Source of the DNA: JAMXLO01 sp963696645
Lineage (GTDB): Bacteria > Pseudomonadota > Alphaproteobacteria > Acetobacterales > Acetobacteraceae
Length of the DNA: 64,000 nt
Assembly: GCA_963696645.1 (NCBI GenBank)
Contig: CAVOKY010000005.1
Location: forward strand, 372,001-436,000
Direction of reading: 5' to 3'
In this document: positions 1 to 9,091 of the stretch, piece after piece
Position numbering within the stretch: position 1 is the stretch's first letter
Layout of the letters: every line of letters begins with the position of its first letter
The notes under the pieces: model-generated
Told to the model about the DNA's origin: nothing
Seen by the model: only the letters and a program-made list of their open reading frames with translations
Databases searched by the model: none
Position numbers and translations under genes: made by a program

Positions 1-211
1 CCGGTGTGCGTGCAGCAAGCTGCATGATGCCGGTGCCAAGCTTGATGCGCTTGGTCAGTGCGGCGAGATAGGCGAGCGGTGTGACGGCATCCGTGCCGTA
101 TGCTTCCGCCGTCCATACACTGTCATAACCAAGCTCCTCGGCGCGCTGCACGAGTTTCACCGGAATCTCCAGCTGCGCACGCGAATAGCCGATGGACAGA
201 CCGAGCTTCAT
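1..211 (-). CDS. LLM class flavin-dependent oxidoreductase, N-terminal part (runs off window)
   Basis: Reading the minus strand from the ATG at 209-211 gives 70 residues beginning MKLGLSIGYSRAQLEIPVKL, then an AEELGYDSVW segment and KRIKLGTGIM. This is the typical first strand and helix of luciferase-like (F420- or FMN-dependent) TIM-barrel monooxygenases. The stop of the upstream LLM gene overlaps this ATG by four bases (ATGA, 208-211), so the two are probably translationally coupled. The C-terminus lies outside the window, so the substrate cannot be judged. Confidence 0.82.
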   Translation of the reverse strand, partial: MKLGLSIGYSRAQLEIPVKLVQRAEELGYDSVWTAEAYGTDAVTPLAYLAALTKRIKLGTGIMQLAARTP

Positions 212-1562
212 CGTGTGTTCTCCCTGAAGTCCATCGCGCGCGGGATCGGCAGACCGAGATTCTCGCGCAATGTCGTCCCCGTGTAGTCCTTGTGATACAG
301 GCCGCGACGCTGCAGCTCCGGCACGACGTAACGCACGAAGTCCATGTAGGTGCCTGGCACGTGCGTTGCCGCCAGCACGAAGCCATCGGCAACCGGTTCG
401 GTAAACCACTCCTCCAGCCCGTCAGCGACTTCCTTCGGCTCGCCGACAAACGGCTTGTTGGGTCGCGCGCGGTGGCTGTAGCGGACGAAATCGCGTGGCG
501 TCGGATTGGTGATTCCGCTCGACCGCAGCACGCGATCGCGCATCGACTGCGTGCCGGAGACATTCGCCAATTCGTCGTCGGTGAACGGTTCATCCAGCCC
601 TTTTGACGCGAAGTCAAAGTTCATCGCTTCCGACAGGAGCGACAACGCATCTTCGTCCGTCGCCAGCGTCTCGATCAGCGCCATCTTGTCTTCCGCCTCG
701 GCCTTGGTCTCCGCGCAGACCACGTAGGCCGATGGCGTAATGGAGAAATGGTCCGGATCCCTGCCCTGTCGCGCGACATCGTCCTTCAGCTCGCGGTAAA
801 GCTGCCGCCCATGCTCCATGCTGGTATGAGTGGAAACGAAGATCAGCTCGCCCCACCGCGTTGAGAACTGCTTGCCACGTCCACTCTGGCCCGCCTGAAT
901 AACGACCGGATGGCCTTGCGGCGAGCGTGGCACGGTGAATGGACCACGCGAGCGGAACCAGGTCCCGTCGTGATCCAGCCGCCGCACTTTGTCAGGATGC
1001 GCGAACAATCCTGTCTGCTTGTCGATCACGATGGCATCGTCACCCAGGAGTTCCAGTGGCCGAGCACCACTTCCATGAATTCGTCGGCGCGATCGTAGCG
1101 CGTGTCGTGTTCCAGGTGCTCGCTGTGTCCCATGTTCAGCGCTTCGCCATCGTTCATCGAGGTAACGACATTCCAGGCCGCACGGCCGCCGGTCATCAGA
1201 TCGAGCGTGGCGAAAGTGCGCGCCACATGGAACGGTTCGAAGTATGTGGTGGAGCAGGTGGCGCCGAGCCCCAGACGTTCGGTCGCCATGCCCATAACCG
1301 TGAGCACGGTGACGGGGTCCATCTTCACGCAACGGATGCCATGCTCGACTGTATGGCGGTGGTCGTTGCCGTAGCGGTCCGGCATCGCCAGGCGGTCATC
1401 GAAAAAGCCGAGATGGAATTTGCCTTCCTCCAGCACGCGGCCAATTGTGCGGTAATAATCGGCCGACATGGAATCGTCGCGCGATTCGGGATGGCGCCAG
1501 GAGCTGACAAGATTGGTGCAGTTCTGTGCCTGCAGGAAGCCGACCATGACCATCTGGCGCAT
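208..1562 (-). pseudogene. NtaA/SnaA/DszA-type FMN-dependent monooxygenase, one frameshift (possible sequencing error)
   Basis: The N-terminal half (from about MRQMVMVGFLQAQN, start 1562) and the C-terminal half (ending at 208) are in different frames but together make one full-length enzyme of about 450 residues. The first half ends in HWNSW and the second resumes with GDDAIVIDKQTG, exactly where this family has W-x-S-W-x-D-D-A. One G is missing from a G run at about 1043-1045, and the total length (1355 nt) equals a multiple of three minus one. The family oxidises substrates such as nitrilotriacetate, pristinamycin or dibenzothiophene sulfone with FMNH2 from a partner reductase. An alternative upstream start is at 1601. 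The gene is divergent from the gene at 1662. Confidence 0.8.
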
Positions 1563-1661
1563 TGCACGTTCCCGTCCCGACAGTGTGTTGGTCACGATCA
1601 TCGCGCGGAACCGCGGTTCAGGCTAGCCTGTGGCGAATGACCCAAGCGGAAGGAGGCGTTC

Positions 1662-2591
1662 ATGCTCGGCCTGGTCAATACACCGAACGGCGCGGCTCCC
1701 GTTGAACTGCGCGAGTTGCCGGAGCCGCAGCCCGCACGCGACGAGGCGCTGGTGGAGGTGCGCGCATTCTCGCTGAACCGCGGCGAGTTGCGGTCGTTTC
1801 GTAATAACGAGGAAGGCTGGGTGCCGGGACAGGATATTGCCGGCGTCGTGTTGCGTCAGGCCGTGGATGGCAGCGGTCCGTCGGCGGGCGAACGTGTTGT
1901 CGCCCAGATGGACGAATTCGGTTGGGCGCAGCGCGCCGCGGTGCCCGGGCATCGCATGGCGGTGTTGCCGGACAATGTGAGTTTCTCCCAGGCCGCGATA
2001 CTGCCGGTCGCCGGGCTGACCGCGCTTCGCACATTGCGTCATGGCGCATCGCTTCTGGGTAAGCGCGTGCTGATCACCGGCGCGGCTGGTGGGGTGGGAA
2101 CCATTGCGGTGCAACTCGCAGCGCATATGGGTGCGCGCGTCACAGCGGTCGTCGGCCGGACAGAGCGTGCCGCGGGACTCATGGAACTTGGGGCGACGGA
2201 CATCATCCAGGGGATCGAGAATGCACAAGGTCGCTTCGCTCTCATCCTGGAATTGGCCGGCGGCGGGTCGCTCGGCAGAGCGATCCAGCTCGTGGAGGCG
2301 AAGGGAACTGTGGTGGTGTACGGCAATTCCTCCGGCGAAGCCACCACACTCAGTTTCGCCGATTTTCGCGGTGCACCAAATTCCCGTGTTCAGAGCTTCA
2401 GTTATTTCACTTCGGAAGCAGAGGACAGGTTCGCGCCGGACCTGGCGCTGCTGGTGTCACTGATCGCCGATGGTTCGCTGAAGCCGCAGATTGGCGTGGA
2501 ACGAAATTGGCGCGAGATCGCCCAGGTGGCGGAGCAACTGCGCGATCGGCGGGTGTCCGGCAAGGCGGTGCTGCTGGTCGATGCGGGATAG
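1662..2591 (+). CDS. Zinc-type alcohol dehydrogenase / quinone oxidoreductase family protein (MDR)
   Basis: This is a 309-residue medium-chain dehydrogenase/reductase. The N-terminal GroES-like fold contains GWVPGQDIAGVV, and the Rossmann half carries a nucleotide-binding ITGAAGGVGTIAVQLA stretch near residue 140. The Cys/His zinc ligands of true alcohol dehydrogenases are not evident, so a quinone-oxidoreductase-like NAD(P)H enzyme is more likely. A strong AGGAGG (1651-1656) precedes the ATG. It is followed by an SDR gene in the same orientation, and the frameshifted monooxygenase is divergent across 99 bp. The substrate is unknown. Confidence 0.85.
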   Translation: MLGLVNTPNGAAPVELRELPEPQPARDEALVEVRAFSLNRGELRSFRNNEEGWVPGQDIAGVVLRQAVDGSGPSAGERVVAQMDEFGWAQRAAVPGHRMAVLPDNVSFSQAAILPVAGLTALRTLRHGASLLGKRVLITGAAGGVGTIAVQLAAHMGARVTAVVGRTERAAGLMELGATDIIQGIENAQGRFALILELAGGGSLGRAIQLVEAKGTVVVYGNSSGEATTLSFADFRGAPNSRVQSFSYFTSEAEDRFAPDLALLVSLIADGSLKPQIGVERNWREIAQVAEQLRDRRVSGKAVLLVDAG

Positions 2592-2631
2592 GGCGGAATA
2601 GCCGAACGATGTACAGGGGAGGAAGTTGGAC

Positions 2632-3429
2632 ATGGAGTTCACCGGCAAGGTTGCTCTGATCACCGGCGGCGGCGGCGGCATCGGGCGAGCCAGCGCGATC
2701 GGCTTCTCCAGCCGCGGCGCCAAGGTCGTCGTGGTCGACCTCGATCCAACGACGGGGGAAGCAAGCGCCGAACTGGTGCGCCAGCGTGGCGGCGATGCAC
2801 GCTTTGTTCGCGCGGACGTCACCAAATCCGCCGATGTGCAGAACTACGTGAAGGCAACCCTGGATGCCTACGGCGCGATCGACTGCTTCTTCAACAACGC
2901 CGGCATCGAGGGCAAGATGGCACCGACTCAGGAATACGACGAGGCAATCTTCGATGCCGTCATCGGGGTGAACCTGAAAGGCGTGTTCCTTGGCATGCGT
3001 CACGTTCTGCCGGTGATGCTGAAGCAGGGACGCGGCGCAATCGTGAATACCGCATCGGTGGCGGGATTGTTCGGCGGACCCGGCATGGCGCCATACGTCG
3101 CCTCCAAGCACGGCGTACTCGGCCTCACCAAGGTTGCATCCGCCGATGTCGCTCGCCTCGGCATCAGGGTGAATGCGGTGTGTCCGGGCCCGGTGGAAAC
3201 GCGCATGATGCGTTCGTTGGAAGCGCAACGGAATCCCGGCGACCCCAAGGCGGCGCATGACATGACCGCCGCCAACACTCCGACAGGCCGCTATGCAACG
3301 CCGGAGGAAGTAGCAAACGTGGTAATGTACCTGTGCTCGGATCTGGCCGGCGACATTACCGGCACGCACATCGTCATCGACGGCGGCCGTTCCGGTACCG
3401 GGGGAGCGCCGTCAGCCACGCCGCGCTGA
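2632..3429 (+). CDS. SDR family NAD(P)-dependent oxidoreductase
   Basis: This is a 265-residue classical short-chain dehydrogenase. It has the cofactor motif TGGGGGIG near residues 11-18, an FNNAG motif, catalytic Ser about 142 (NTASVAG), and Tyr155/Lys159 in YVASK. The acidic residue in VVVDLD after strand 2 favours NAD(H). I place the start at ATG 2632 because GGGGAGG lies 8 bases upstream; a TTG at 2626 is in frame but less likely. It is probably cotranscribed with the gene at 1662. Its 3' end overlaps the convergent gene at 3412 by 18 bases. Confidence 0.9.
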   Translation: MEFTGKVALITGGGGGIGRASAIGFSSRGAKVVVVDLDPTTGEASAELVRQRGGDARFVRADVTKSADVQNYVKATLDAYGAIDCFFNNAGIEGKMAPTQEYDEAIFDAVIGVNLKGVFLGMRHVLPVMLKQGRGAIVNTASVAGLFGGPGMAPYVASKHGVLGLTKVASADVARLGIRVNAVCPGPVETRMMRSLEAQRNPGDPKAAHDMTAANTPTGRYATPEEVANVVMYLCSDLAGDITGTHIVIDGGRSGTGGAPSATPR

Positions 3430-4335
3430 CAGGCGCTGCTCGGCTCGCTTTAGGTTGTAGCGCGCTATGGCGCGTTGCTGAATACGCTCCGGACTGGTCA
3501 GCGCAGCGAGTGCCTGGCGATAGATGGCAATGGCTTCCTCGAGATGCTCACTGCCATTTTCAATTTCTGCCAACGCGGTCAGTGCGTTGGCCAGATTGGT
3601 GCTGGCCATCGCCCATTCGAGCGGCGTAGCTTCACTTGTATAGACCTCCAGCGCCGATCGGCATGCCGCGACAGCCTCAGCCAGCGTATCACCGTCGCCA
3701 TCACGTTCACCCAGCACCCGTAGCGCCTGGCCCAAATTGCTGTGTGTGAGTGCCAGATCCAGCGGCGCATCCTGCTGAGCGTATTCATCTAGCGCGGCAC
3801 GGTAGTAATCGACCGCGTCACGCAACGCAGCAGTATCGCCCGTACGCTCTCCCTGCAGCGACAGCACGGCGCCGCAGTTGCGCTGCATGCGCGCCCAGTC
3901 GGTTGGCGCAGCCTCGCGCGTATACACCGTCGTCGCCAGGCGATAGCTGTTCAGCGCTGCCTGCAGCCAGGCTGGATCGCTGTCGCGCTCGCCCAGAACG
4001 ACCTGCGCGGCCCCAAGCAGCGCCATTGTTCGTGCCCAGTCGTCCGGCGTCGCGCGCGGCGAATACACCTCCAGCGCGGCATCGCACGCCGTCATTGCCG
4101 AATGCAGCATGACCGGATCGTCGATGCGCGCGCCCAGAGCGCGCAACGCGGCACTCAGCCGGCTCTGCGTCTTCGCCCATTCGAGCGGCGCATCAGCGCG
4201 CGGTACCAGCTTCAGCGCAGCGTTGAAGCCGGACACTGCATCGGCGATGACCGACATGTCCTCCGCCGCTTCACCCTCGGCCAGCAGGACTTCGGCCCGC
4301 GCGATCGTTTGGCGCCAGGCATCGTCCGCGCTCAT
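3412..4335 (-). CDS. TPR-like helical repeat protein
   Basis: This 307-residue protein is built almost wholly of helical repeats of about 50 residues. Each repeat has a recurring pattern of A-x-x-x-Y-R-x-A, then Y-T/S-x-E-A-x-P-x-D/E-W-A, then N-L/C-G-x-A-L-x-x-L-G-E-R. At least five copies are visible, and the pattern is that of tetratricopeptide-type scaffolds. I see no signal peptide or membrane segment. The start ATG (4333-4335) overlaps the stop of the decarboxylase-like gene upstream as ATGA, so translation is probably coupled. A longer in-frame extension to 4572 is antisense-like and was not used. It is the last gene of the 9.0-3.4 kb minus-strand operon. The partner is unknown. Confidence 0.8.
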   Translation of the reverse strand: MSADDAWRQTIARAEVLLAEGEAAEDMSVIADAVSGFNAALKLVPRADAPLEWAKTQSRLSAALRALGARIDDPVMLHSAMTACDAALEVYSPRATPDDWARTMALLGAAQVVLGERDSDPAWLQAALNSYRLATTVYTREAAPTDWARMQRNCGAVLSLQGERTGDTAALRDAVDYYRAALDEYAQQDAPLDLALTHSNLGQALRVLGERDGDGDTLAEAVAACRSALEVYTSEATPLEWAMASTNLANALTALAEIENGSEHLEEAIAIYRQALAALTSPERIQQRAIARYNLKRAEQRLSARRG

Positions 4336-4724
4336 TTTTCTGCGCGCATCTCCGAGAAGGTTTCCTTCGCTGTCAGCAGTGCCTCGCGAATCAGCGGAAC
4401 GCCGACATAGCCACCGAGATGCAGCAGCGCCTCGACCAGTTCGTCCTCGGTCCAACCCTGGTTGCGCGCCATGCGCAGATGCAGCTTCAGCTCGGGATCG
4501 CGGCCGTTGGTCGCGTCGGAAATCACGCAGATCAGCGCTCGGGTTTTCAGGTCTAGGCCAGGTCGGGTCCACAATGCGCCGAAGATGGTTTCCTGCGTTA
4601 CCTCGGCAAACTTCGCCATGATCGGATCGTTGTATACGGTCTTGTCGATCCGCTCGACGGCGGCATCGCCCAACAGTTTGCGCCGCATTTCGCGACCTTT
4701 ATCACGCAAAGTGCTGTCTGCCAT
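4332..4724 (-). CDS. Carboxymuconolactone decarboxylase family protein
   Basis: This 130-residue protein matches the carboxymuconolactone decarboxylase / AhpD-like fold. It has LDLKTRALICVISDATNGR, followed by ELKLHLRMARNQGWTEDELVEALLHLGGYVG. The CxxC pair of peroxidase-type AhpD members is absent, so a PcaC-like lyase or accessory role is more likely than disulfide peroxidase activity. GGAGG lies six bases before ATG 4724; the in-frame extension to 4772 lacks such support. It sits between the Rieske gene and the repeat-protein gene, which supports a ring-cleavage or lactone-type pathway by context only. Confidence 0.88.
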   Translation of the reverse strand: MADSTLRDKGREMRRKLLGDAAVERIDKTVYNDPIMAKFAEVTQETIFGALWTRPGLDLKTRALICVISDATNGRDPELKLHLRMARNQGWTEDELVEALLHLGGYVGVPLIREALLTAKETFSEMRAEK

Positions 4725-4758
4725 TTCGTATCCTCCACAATCGTGACAAGAATTGCCG

Positions 4759-5172
4759 TTACAGTTCAACAACCACGTAATTCTGTTCCACCGAAACCGG
4801 CACCGTCTCCGCCACGAACGGTCCCTTCGCCAACACCTCGCCCGGCATTACCGCCACCTGATACGTGCGTGCTTTCACACTTTCCGGATGGCACCACGAC
4901 TGACCCGTCTTGATGTCGAACTCCCACCCGTGCCACGGACAGCGCAGCATCTCGCCGTGCCGCTCCAATCGGTATTCGCCCGGCCGATCTGCGGTGAAGC
5001 GCCCCAGGATAGGCCCGATGCACAGCGGTGCGCCTTCATGCGGGCACCGGTTGATCAACGCGAAGAATTCGTTCTTCACGTTGAAGATGCCGATCTCGCG
5101 CCCGGCGACGGCGACGATCTTGCAGGTGCCCGGCGCGATCTCGCTGACGGGTGCGACAACGTGCCGGGCCAT
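4759..5172 (-). CDS. Rieske [2Fe-2S] domain protein (module 1)
   Basis: This stand-alone Rieske protein has 137 residues. The cluster ligands are visible as C-P-H (Cys43, His45) and C-P-W-H (Cys78, His81), with a longer loop between them than in classical ferredoxins. It lacks an oxygenase catalytic domain and any signal peptide, so it should be a cytosolic electron carrier or a regulatory subunit. Amidohydrolase B ends four bases upstream, so they are almost certainly cotranscribed. A related but shorter Rieske gene accompanies the second amidohydrolase pair at 35896. Confidence 0.9.
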   Translation of the reverse strand: MARHVVAPVSEIAPGTCKIVAVAGREIGIFNVKNEFFALINRCPHEGAPLCIGPILGRFTADRPGEYRLERHGEMLRCPWHGWEFDIKTGQSWCHPESVKARTYQVAVMPGEVLAKGPFVAETVPVSVEQNYVVVEL

Positions 5173-5176
5173 TCCG

Positions 5177-6289
5177 TTATTCCAGGCCGTAGAACGACAG
5201 TGCGTTCTCGCGGAACACCATCCGCTTATGCTGCTCGGTCAACGGCGCCTTGAAGGCATAGCGCGGATCGTCCTGGTCCCAATGCGGATAATCAGTGGAG
5301 AACATGATACGATCCCAACCGATCCACTCGCACGTTGCCAGCAGATCCTCCGGACGCTCCGGCTCCTCGATCGGCTGCGTCGTCACCCAGATATTGTCGC
5401 GGATATATTCCGACGGCAGGCGCTTCAGATGCGGCACTTCATCGCGCAGCCGCTTGTAGTGCTTGTCCAGGCGCCAGGTCAGCGACGGCAGCCAGGCGAA
5501 GCCGCCCTCCACCAGTGCAACGCGCAGATTGGGGATGTGCTCGAATACGCCTTCGAGCACCAGCGACGTCACCAGTGCTTCCTTGCTCTGCGGATAGGAC
5601 GGATGCTCCTCGTGATAGAACGAAGGCCAGCCACCGCCGGTGGACGGATGGCCGGAGGTGCCGCCAAGATGCAGCGCAATCGAAAAGCCGTTTGCCGCGC
5701 ATGCCTCCAGGATCGGCCAGTAGCGCCGACGCCCCAGCGGTTCCAGCCCGCGCGGCGGAATCATCACGTGGGTGAAACGGCGATCGCCCGCGCGCTTCTC
5801 GATCTCCTTGATTGCGGCTTCGGTGTACTCAAGCGGGATCTGCACACCTGCCTTCAGCCGAGGCTCGCGGTCGCACCAGATCTGCGCCTCCCACTCGTTC
5901 GCCGCGGTCGCCATCGCCGCGCCGAACTCGACATTGCGTTCGTCACTGCCGCGGCCGAGTAGCGGCATCATCAGTCCGTAGGAGACATTGAACAGGTCCA
6001 GCAATTGCTCCTGCATCATCTCCAGATCGGAGCCGGGATGTGTGCCGTCCTTCGGATAGGAGTCCATCCGCATGCCGGTGAACGGCGACATGCGAGGATA
6101 ATTCGGCGCGTTCGAGAACGGCGACCGCGAACGTCCACCAATCGAAGCGCGATGCTTGCGCCAGCGTTCCGGCAGAAATTCATCCAGGTCCGCGGGCGAC
6201 TTGGTGTAGGGATGCACATCGCAATCGACGATCCCCAGCTTGGTCTGCGAGGACGTATCGGGTTGGCGATCCATAACCGTGACGTTCAT
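5177..6289 (-). CDS. Amidohydrolase family protein, type B (module 1)
   Basis: This 370-residue protein belongs to the metal-dependent amidohydrolase_2 (ACMSD-like) TIM-barrel family. It shows the strand-1 motif D-C-D-V-H-P (Asp22, Asp24, His26), a strand-5 His in SIALHLGG, a Glu in LVEGGFAWLP, and the strand-8 Asp in STDYPHW. Family members decarboxylate or hydrolyse aromatic-derived acids, typically with one zinc or manganese. It resembles the gene at 37606 far more than its own neighbour at 6306; for example both share HLKRLPSEY, TTQP and CEW/IEW-x-GWDR. It begins 16 bases after amidohydrolase A. Confidence 0.88.
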   Translation of the reverse strand: MNVTVMDRQPDTSSQTKLGIVDCDVHPYTKSPADLDEFLPERWRKHRASIGGRSRSPFSNAPNYPRMSPFTGMRMDSYPKDGTHPGSDLEMMQEQLLDLFNVSYGLMMPLLGRGSDERNVEFGAAMATAANEWEAQIWCDREPRLKAGVQIPLEYTEAAIKEIEKRAGDRRFTHVMIPPRGLEPLGRRRYWPILEACAANGFSIALHLGGTSGHPSTGGGWPSFYHEEHPSYPQSKEALVTSLVLEGVFEHIPNLRVALVEGGFAWLPSLTWRLDKHYKRLRDEVPHLKRLPSEYIRDNIWVTTQPIEEPERPEDLLATCEWIGWDRIMFSTDYPHWDQDDPRYAFKAPLTEQHKRMVFRENALSFYGLE

Positions 6290-6305
6290 CGGATTGACTC
6301 CATCT

Positions 6306-7373
6306 TCACGGGGACAAACGGGGAAAGGTCTTCAAAGCGTTATCGACCAGAATCTTCTTCATAAGCGCGTCTGGCAAGCTGTCCGGGAGCGCGTCCTTGT
6401 CGTCGAAGTGCCAGTGCGGATAGTCGGTGGCGAACAGCAGCATCTCGTCTGAGCCGATCTCCTCGATAATGCGCTGCAACTGGTCGGCGCGCGGCGGTGC
6501 ATCAAACGGCTGCACGGTCAGGCGGACATGTTCGCGCGCATAGGCGGCCGGGGATTTCTCCAGCCACGGCACTTCGGCGCGCACGCCGCGCCAGGTCTTG
6601 TCGGCGCGCCACATCCAGCCCGGCAGCCAGGTCACGCCGGATTCCATGAGCACGACCTTCAGCCGCGGGAACTCCACGAATACCCCTTCCGAGATCAGGC
6701 TGTTCAGCACGCCGGCGAAACCCGTAGACCAGGAGACGTAATCTTCCAGGTAGTACGACGGCCAGCCGAGGTTGGTGGGCGGGTGACGATAGCTGCTGCC
6801 AGCGTGGATTCCGATCGGCAGGTCGAGGCGTTCGGCCACGCGATAGATCGGCCAGTGCTGGCGGCGCCCGAGCGGGAGTTCGCCCATCTCCCAGACAAGC
6901 ACCTGCACGAAGCGCGGATCGGCCGCAACGCGCTCGATTTCCCGCGCGGCGAGCTCCGGGCTGTGCATTGGCACCACGATCGACGCGCGCAGGCGGTCAT
7001 CGCGTGAGAGCCACTCGGCGGCGAGCCAGTCGTTGATGGCGCGACACATCGCCGCGGACAGATCCTCGCTGAAAATCGCCTGAGCACCGTGCAGTACGTT
7101 ACAGATGGCGAAGCGCGTGCCGAACGCGTCCAGCGCCTGACTGCGCAGCAGATCGGGGTCGGTGCCGGCGTTGCCTTTCGCCGGCTTCCAGTCGGGGCGG
7201 ACATTGATCGGCGCGTTCGGTGGGAAGGCCGATGCAGTGTAGTTATCGCGCTCCAGCCCGCGCATTGTGACATGGGCGCGCCAGTAATCGTCCAGATACG
7301 GCACAAGCACCTGCATGCTGGGCAGGGCCGGATGAATATCGCAATCAATCGCGCCAGGCGCGGGGACTGTCAC
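6306..7373 (-). CDS. Amidohydrolase family protein, type A (module 1)
   Basis: This protein of about 355 residues is in the amidohydrolase_2 family. It has the strand-1 D-C-D-I-H-P motif near residues 10-15, a strand-5 His in PIGIHAGSSYRHP, MESGVTWLPG, and the terminal metal Asp in FATDYPHW. I favour the GTG at 7371-7373 because GGAG lies nine bases upstream and the protein then begins close to the first strand, as in its paralogue at 36532. The open frame extends to a TTG at 7442. It is type A, so it pairs with the paralogue at 36532 rather than with the adjacent type B gene. It lies downstream of the MFS exporter gene. Confidence 0.87.
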   Translation of the reverse strand: MTVPAPGAIDCDIHPALPSMQVLVPYLDDYWRAHVTMRGLERDNYTASAFPPNAPINVRPDWKPAKGNAGTDPDLLRSQALDAFGTRFAICNVLHGAQAIFSEDLSAAMCRAINDWLAAEWLSRDDRLRASIVVPMHSPELAAREIERVAADPRFVQVLVWEMGELPLGRRQHWPIYRVAERLDLPIGIHAGSSYRHPPTNLGWPSYYLEDYVSWSTGFAGVLNSLISEGVFVEFPRLKVVLMESGVTWLPGWMWRADKTWRGVRAEVPWLEKSPAAYAREHVRLTVQPFDAPPRADQLQRIIEEIGSDEMLLFATDYPHWHFDDKDALPDSLPDALMKKILVDNALKTFPRLSP

Positions 7374-7462
7374 AGGCGGCAACTCCGTATTGTGCCCAGG
7401 ATAGGGCCGCGCGACGGGGGGTTCAATGGCTGGACATTTCAAGTGACAGGCAGATCGGCACC

Positions 7463-8977
7463 TCAGCGCAACGTCTGTTGCGCAGGGCTCAGCCGGGCCG
7501 GCAGCATCAGCGCGAGCGCCAGTGCCACGACCGACAACACACCCGCCACCAGGTATGTGTTGTGCAGCCCGTGCGCGATGACATCGGTCAGGCGTGCGCG
7601 TTCGGCCGCCGCCAGCACGCCGCGCTGTGCCGGGTCAAGCAGCCGGTCCACCATGCTCACCGCATCGGGTGCCGCTCGCAGCATCGTGCGGTTCAGCACG
7701 GCACCGAAGGTTGCCGCCCCCAATGACTGGCCGACAAAACGCAGGAACATGCAGGACGACGTGGCCGCCCCGCGCTGATGCCATGGCACCGCCGCCTGGA
7801 TCGATACGATGAACGTTGTGTTGCACAACCCCATGCCGATGCCGATCAGCAACGAGCCGGCGCTGGCCCAGACTACGCCGCGCTCCGGCGTCAATGCTAT
7901 CAGCACGGCGCTGCCTGCGATCAGCGCCAACGTTCCCATCACCGCGGTCAGTCGATACGTCGTGCGCACCATCAGCCGGCCGCCATAGAAGCTAGCCACC
8001 GCCCAGGTAACCGACATCATGCCCAGCACGAGCCCGCCCGCGAGCGCGCTGCGGCCCATCGCGCCCTGGACATAGGTCGGCAGGAAGGCGGACACGCCGG
8101 TCATCACCGCGGAGATTACTGCGCCGCCAAGACTGCCGACCAGGATGATGCGGTTGCTCCAGAGTTCCAGCGGCAGCATCGGTTCTGGCGTAGTCTTCTC
8201 GTGTACGATCAGCAGTACCAGCGCCACTGCGGCGATCGCGCCAACAACGACAGCCGCGACGTGCGGCAGGGTGCCGCCCTGCACCAGCACCACCATCAGC
8301 GCGGTGATCGCCGTCATCATCAGCAGCGAACCGAGATAGTCGATCCGATGTTGCCGGTGCTCGACCGATTCTCGCAGAAACGCCGCGAGCATCGCGATCG
8401 CCGCAAAGCCGATCGGCAGATTGACCCAGAACACCAGTTGCCAGCTCACATGCTCGACCAGAAAGGCGCCGAGCGATGGGCCGAGAATCGCCGCCACGCC
8501 GAACACGCTGGACACCAGGCCCTGCACGTGTGCGCGCTCGGTGGGCGTATAGATGTCGCCGAGGATCGTGGCGGAAATTGGCTGTATCCCGCCGGCCCCT
8601 AAGCCTTGCAAGGCACGAAACAGGATCAGCATCACCATGCTGTTCGCGAAGCCGCATAGCGTTGAGCCAACCAGGAAGATGCCGGCACCGGCGTAGAACA
8701 CCTTCTTACGGCCATAGATGTCGGCGAGCCGGCCATAGACCGGAATGCTCACCGCCTGGGTCAGCAAATAAACTGCGAACACCCAGGAGAACAGGCTGAA
8801 CCCGCCGAGATCGGCGACGATGGTCGGCATCGCAGTGGCGATGATGGTGCTTTCCACTGCGGCCATGAAGGTCGCCATCAGGCAGGCGGCAAGCACCAGG
8901 GTGCGCCGAGCCGAGGGTGGCTGGGGTGCCAGAATCGCACCCGCGTATCTCGCCGAATGCAAGCCCTCGTCGGGCAC
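7463..8977 (-). CDS. MFS transporter, DHA2 (EmrB/QacA-like, 14 TMS) family
   Basis: This 504-residue integral membrane protein has the drug:H+ antiporter-2 hallmarks. The first helix carries STIIATAMPTIVADLGG, and loop 2-3 carries motif A, GRLADIYGRKKVF. A motif-C-like GVAAILGPSLGAFL and many further hydrophobic segments are consistent with 14 helices. The start is GTG (8975-8977) with GAGG six bases before it. It heads the minus-strand operon containing the amidohydrolase A/B pair, so it may export or import a pathway compound. It is divergent from hyuA. Confidence 0.88.
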   Translation of the reverse strand: MPDEGLHSARYAGAILAPQPPSARRTLVLAACLMATFMAAVESTIIATAMPTIVADLGGFSLFSWVFAVYLLTQAVSIPVYGRLADIYGRKKVFYAGAGIFLVGSTLCGFANSMVMLILFRALQGLGAGGIQPISATILGDIYTPTERAHVQGLVSSVFGVAAILGPSLGAFLVEHVSWQLVFWVNLPIGFAAIAMLAAFLRESVEHRQHRIDYLGSLLMMTAITALMVVLVQGGTLPHVAAVVVGAIAAVALVLLIVHEKTTPEPMLPLELWSNRIILVGSLGGAVISAVMTGVSAFLPTYVQGAMGRSALAGGLVLGMMSVTWAVASFYGGRLMVRTTYRLTAVMGTLALIAGSAVLIALTPERGVVWASAGSLLIGIGMGLCNTTFIVSIQAAVPWHQRGAATSSCMFLRFVGQSLGAATFGAVLNRTMLRAAPDAVSMVDRLLDPAQRGVLAAAERARLTDVIAHGLHNTYLVAGVLSVVALALALMLPARLSPAQQTLR

Positions 8978-9091
8978 CGCCAGCCTCGTTATGGTTGGGA
9001 CGCGGCGTGCTTTCTGTCATCCCCGCAGCGGTCTGACAACCTGCATCGCAGCAAACCTGCCGTGCCATCCAGGCGCGGCATTCACGGAAGG
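8978..9091. promoter_or_regulatory. Divergent intergenic region (MFS operon / hyuAB)
   Basis: This 114-bp gap between the divergent MFS and hyuA starts must hold the promoters for both operons. No clear -35/-10 pair or inverted repeat could be recognised by eye. GGAAGGA at 9086-9092 is the ribosome-binding site for hyuA. Confidence 0.4.
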
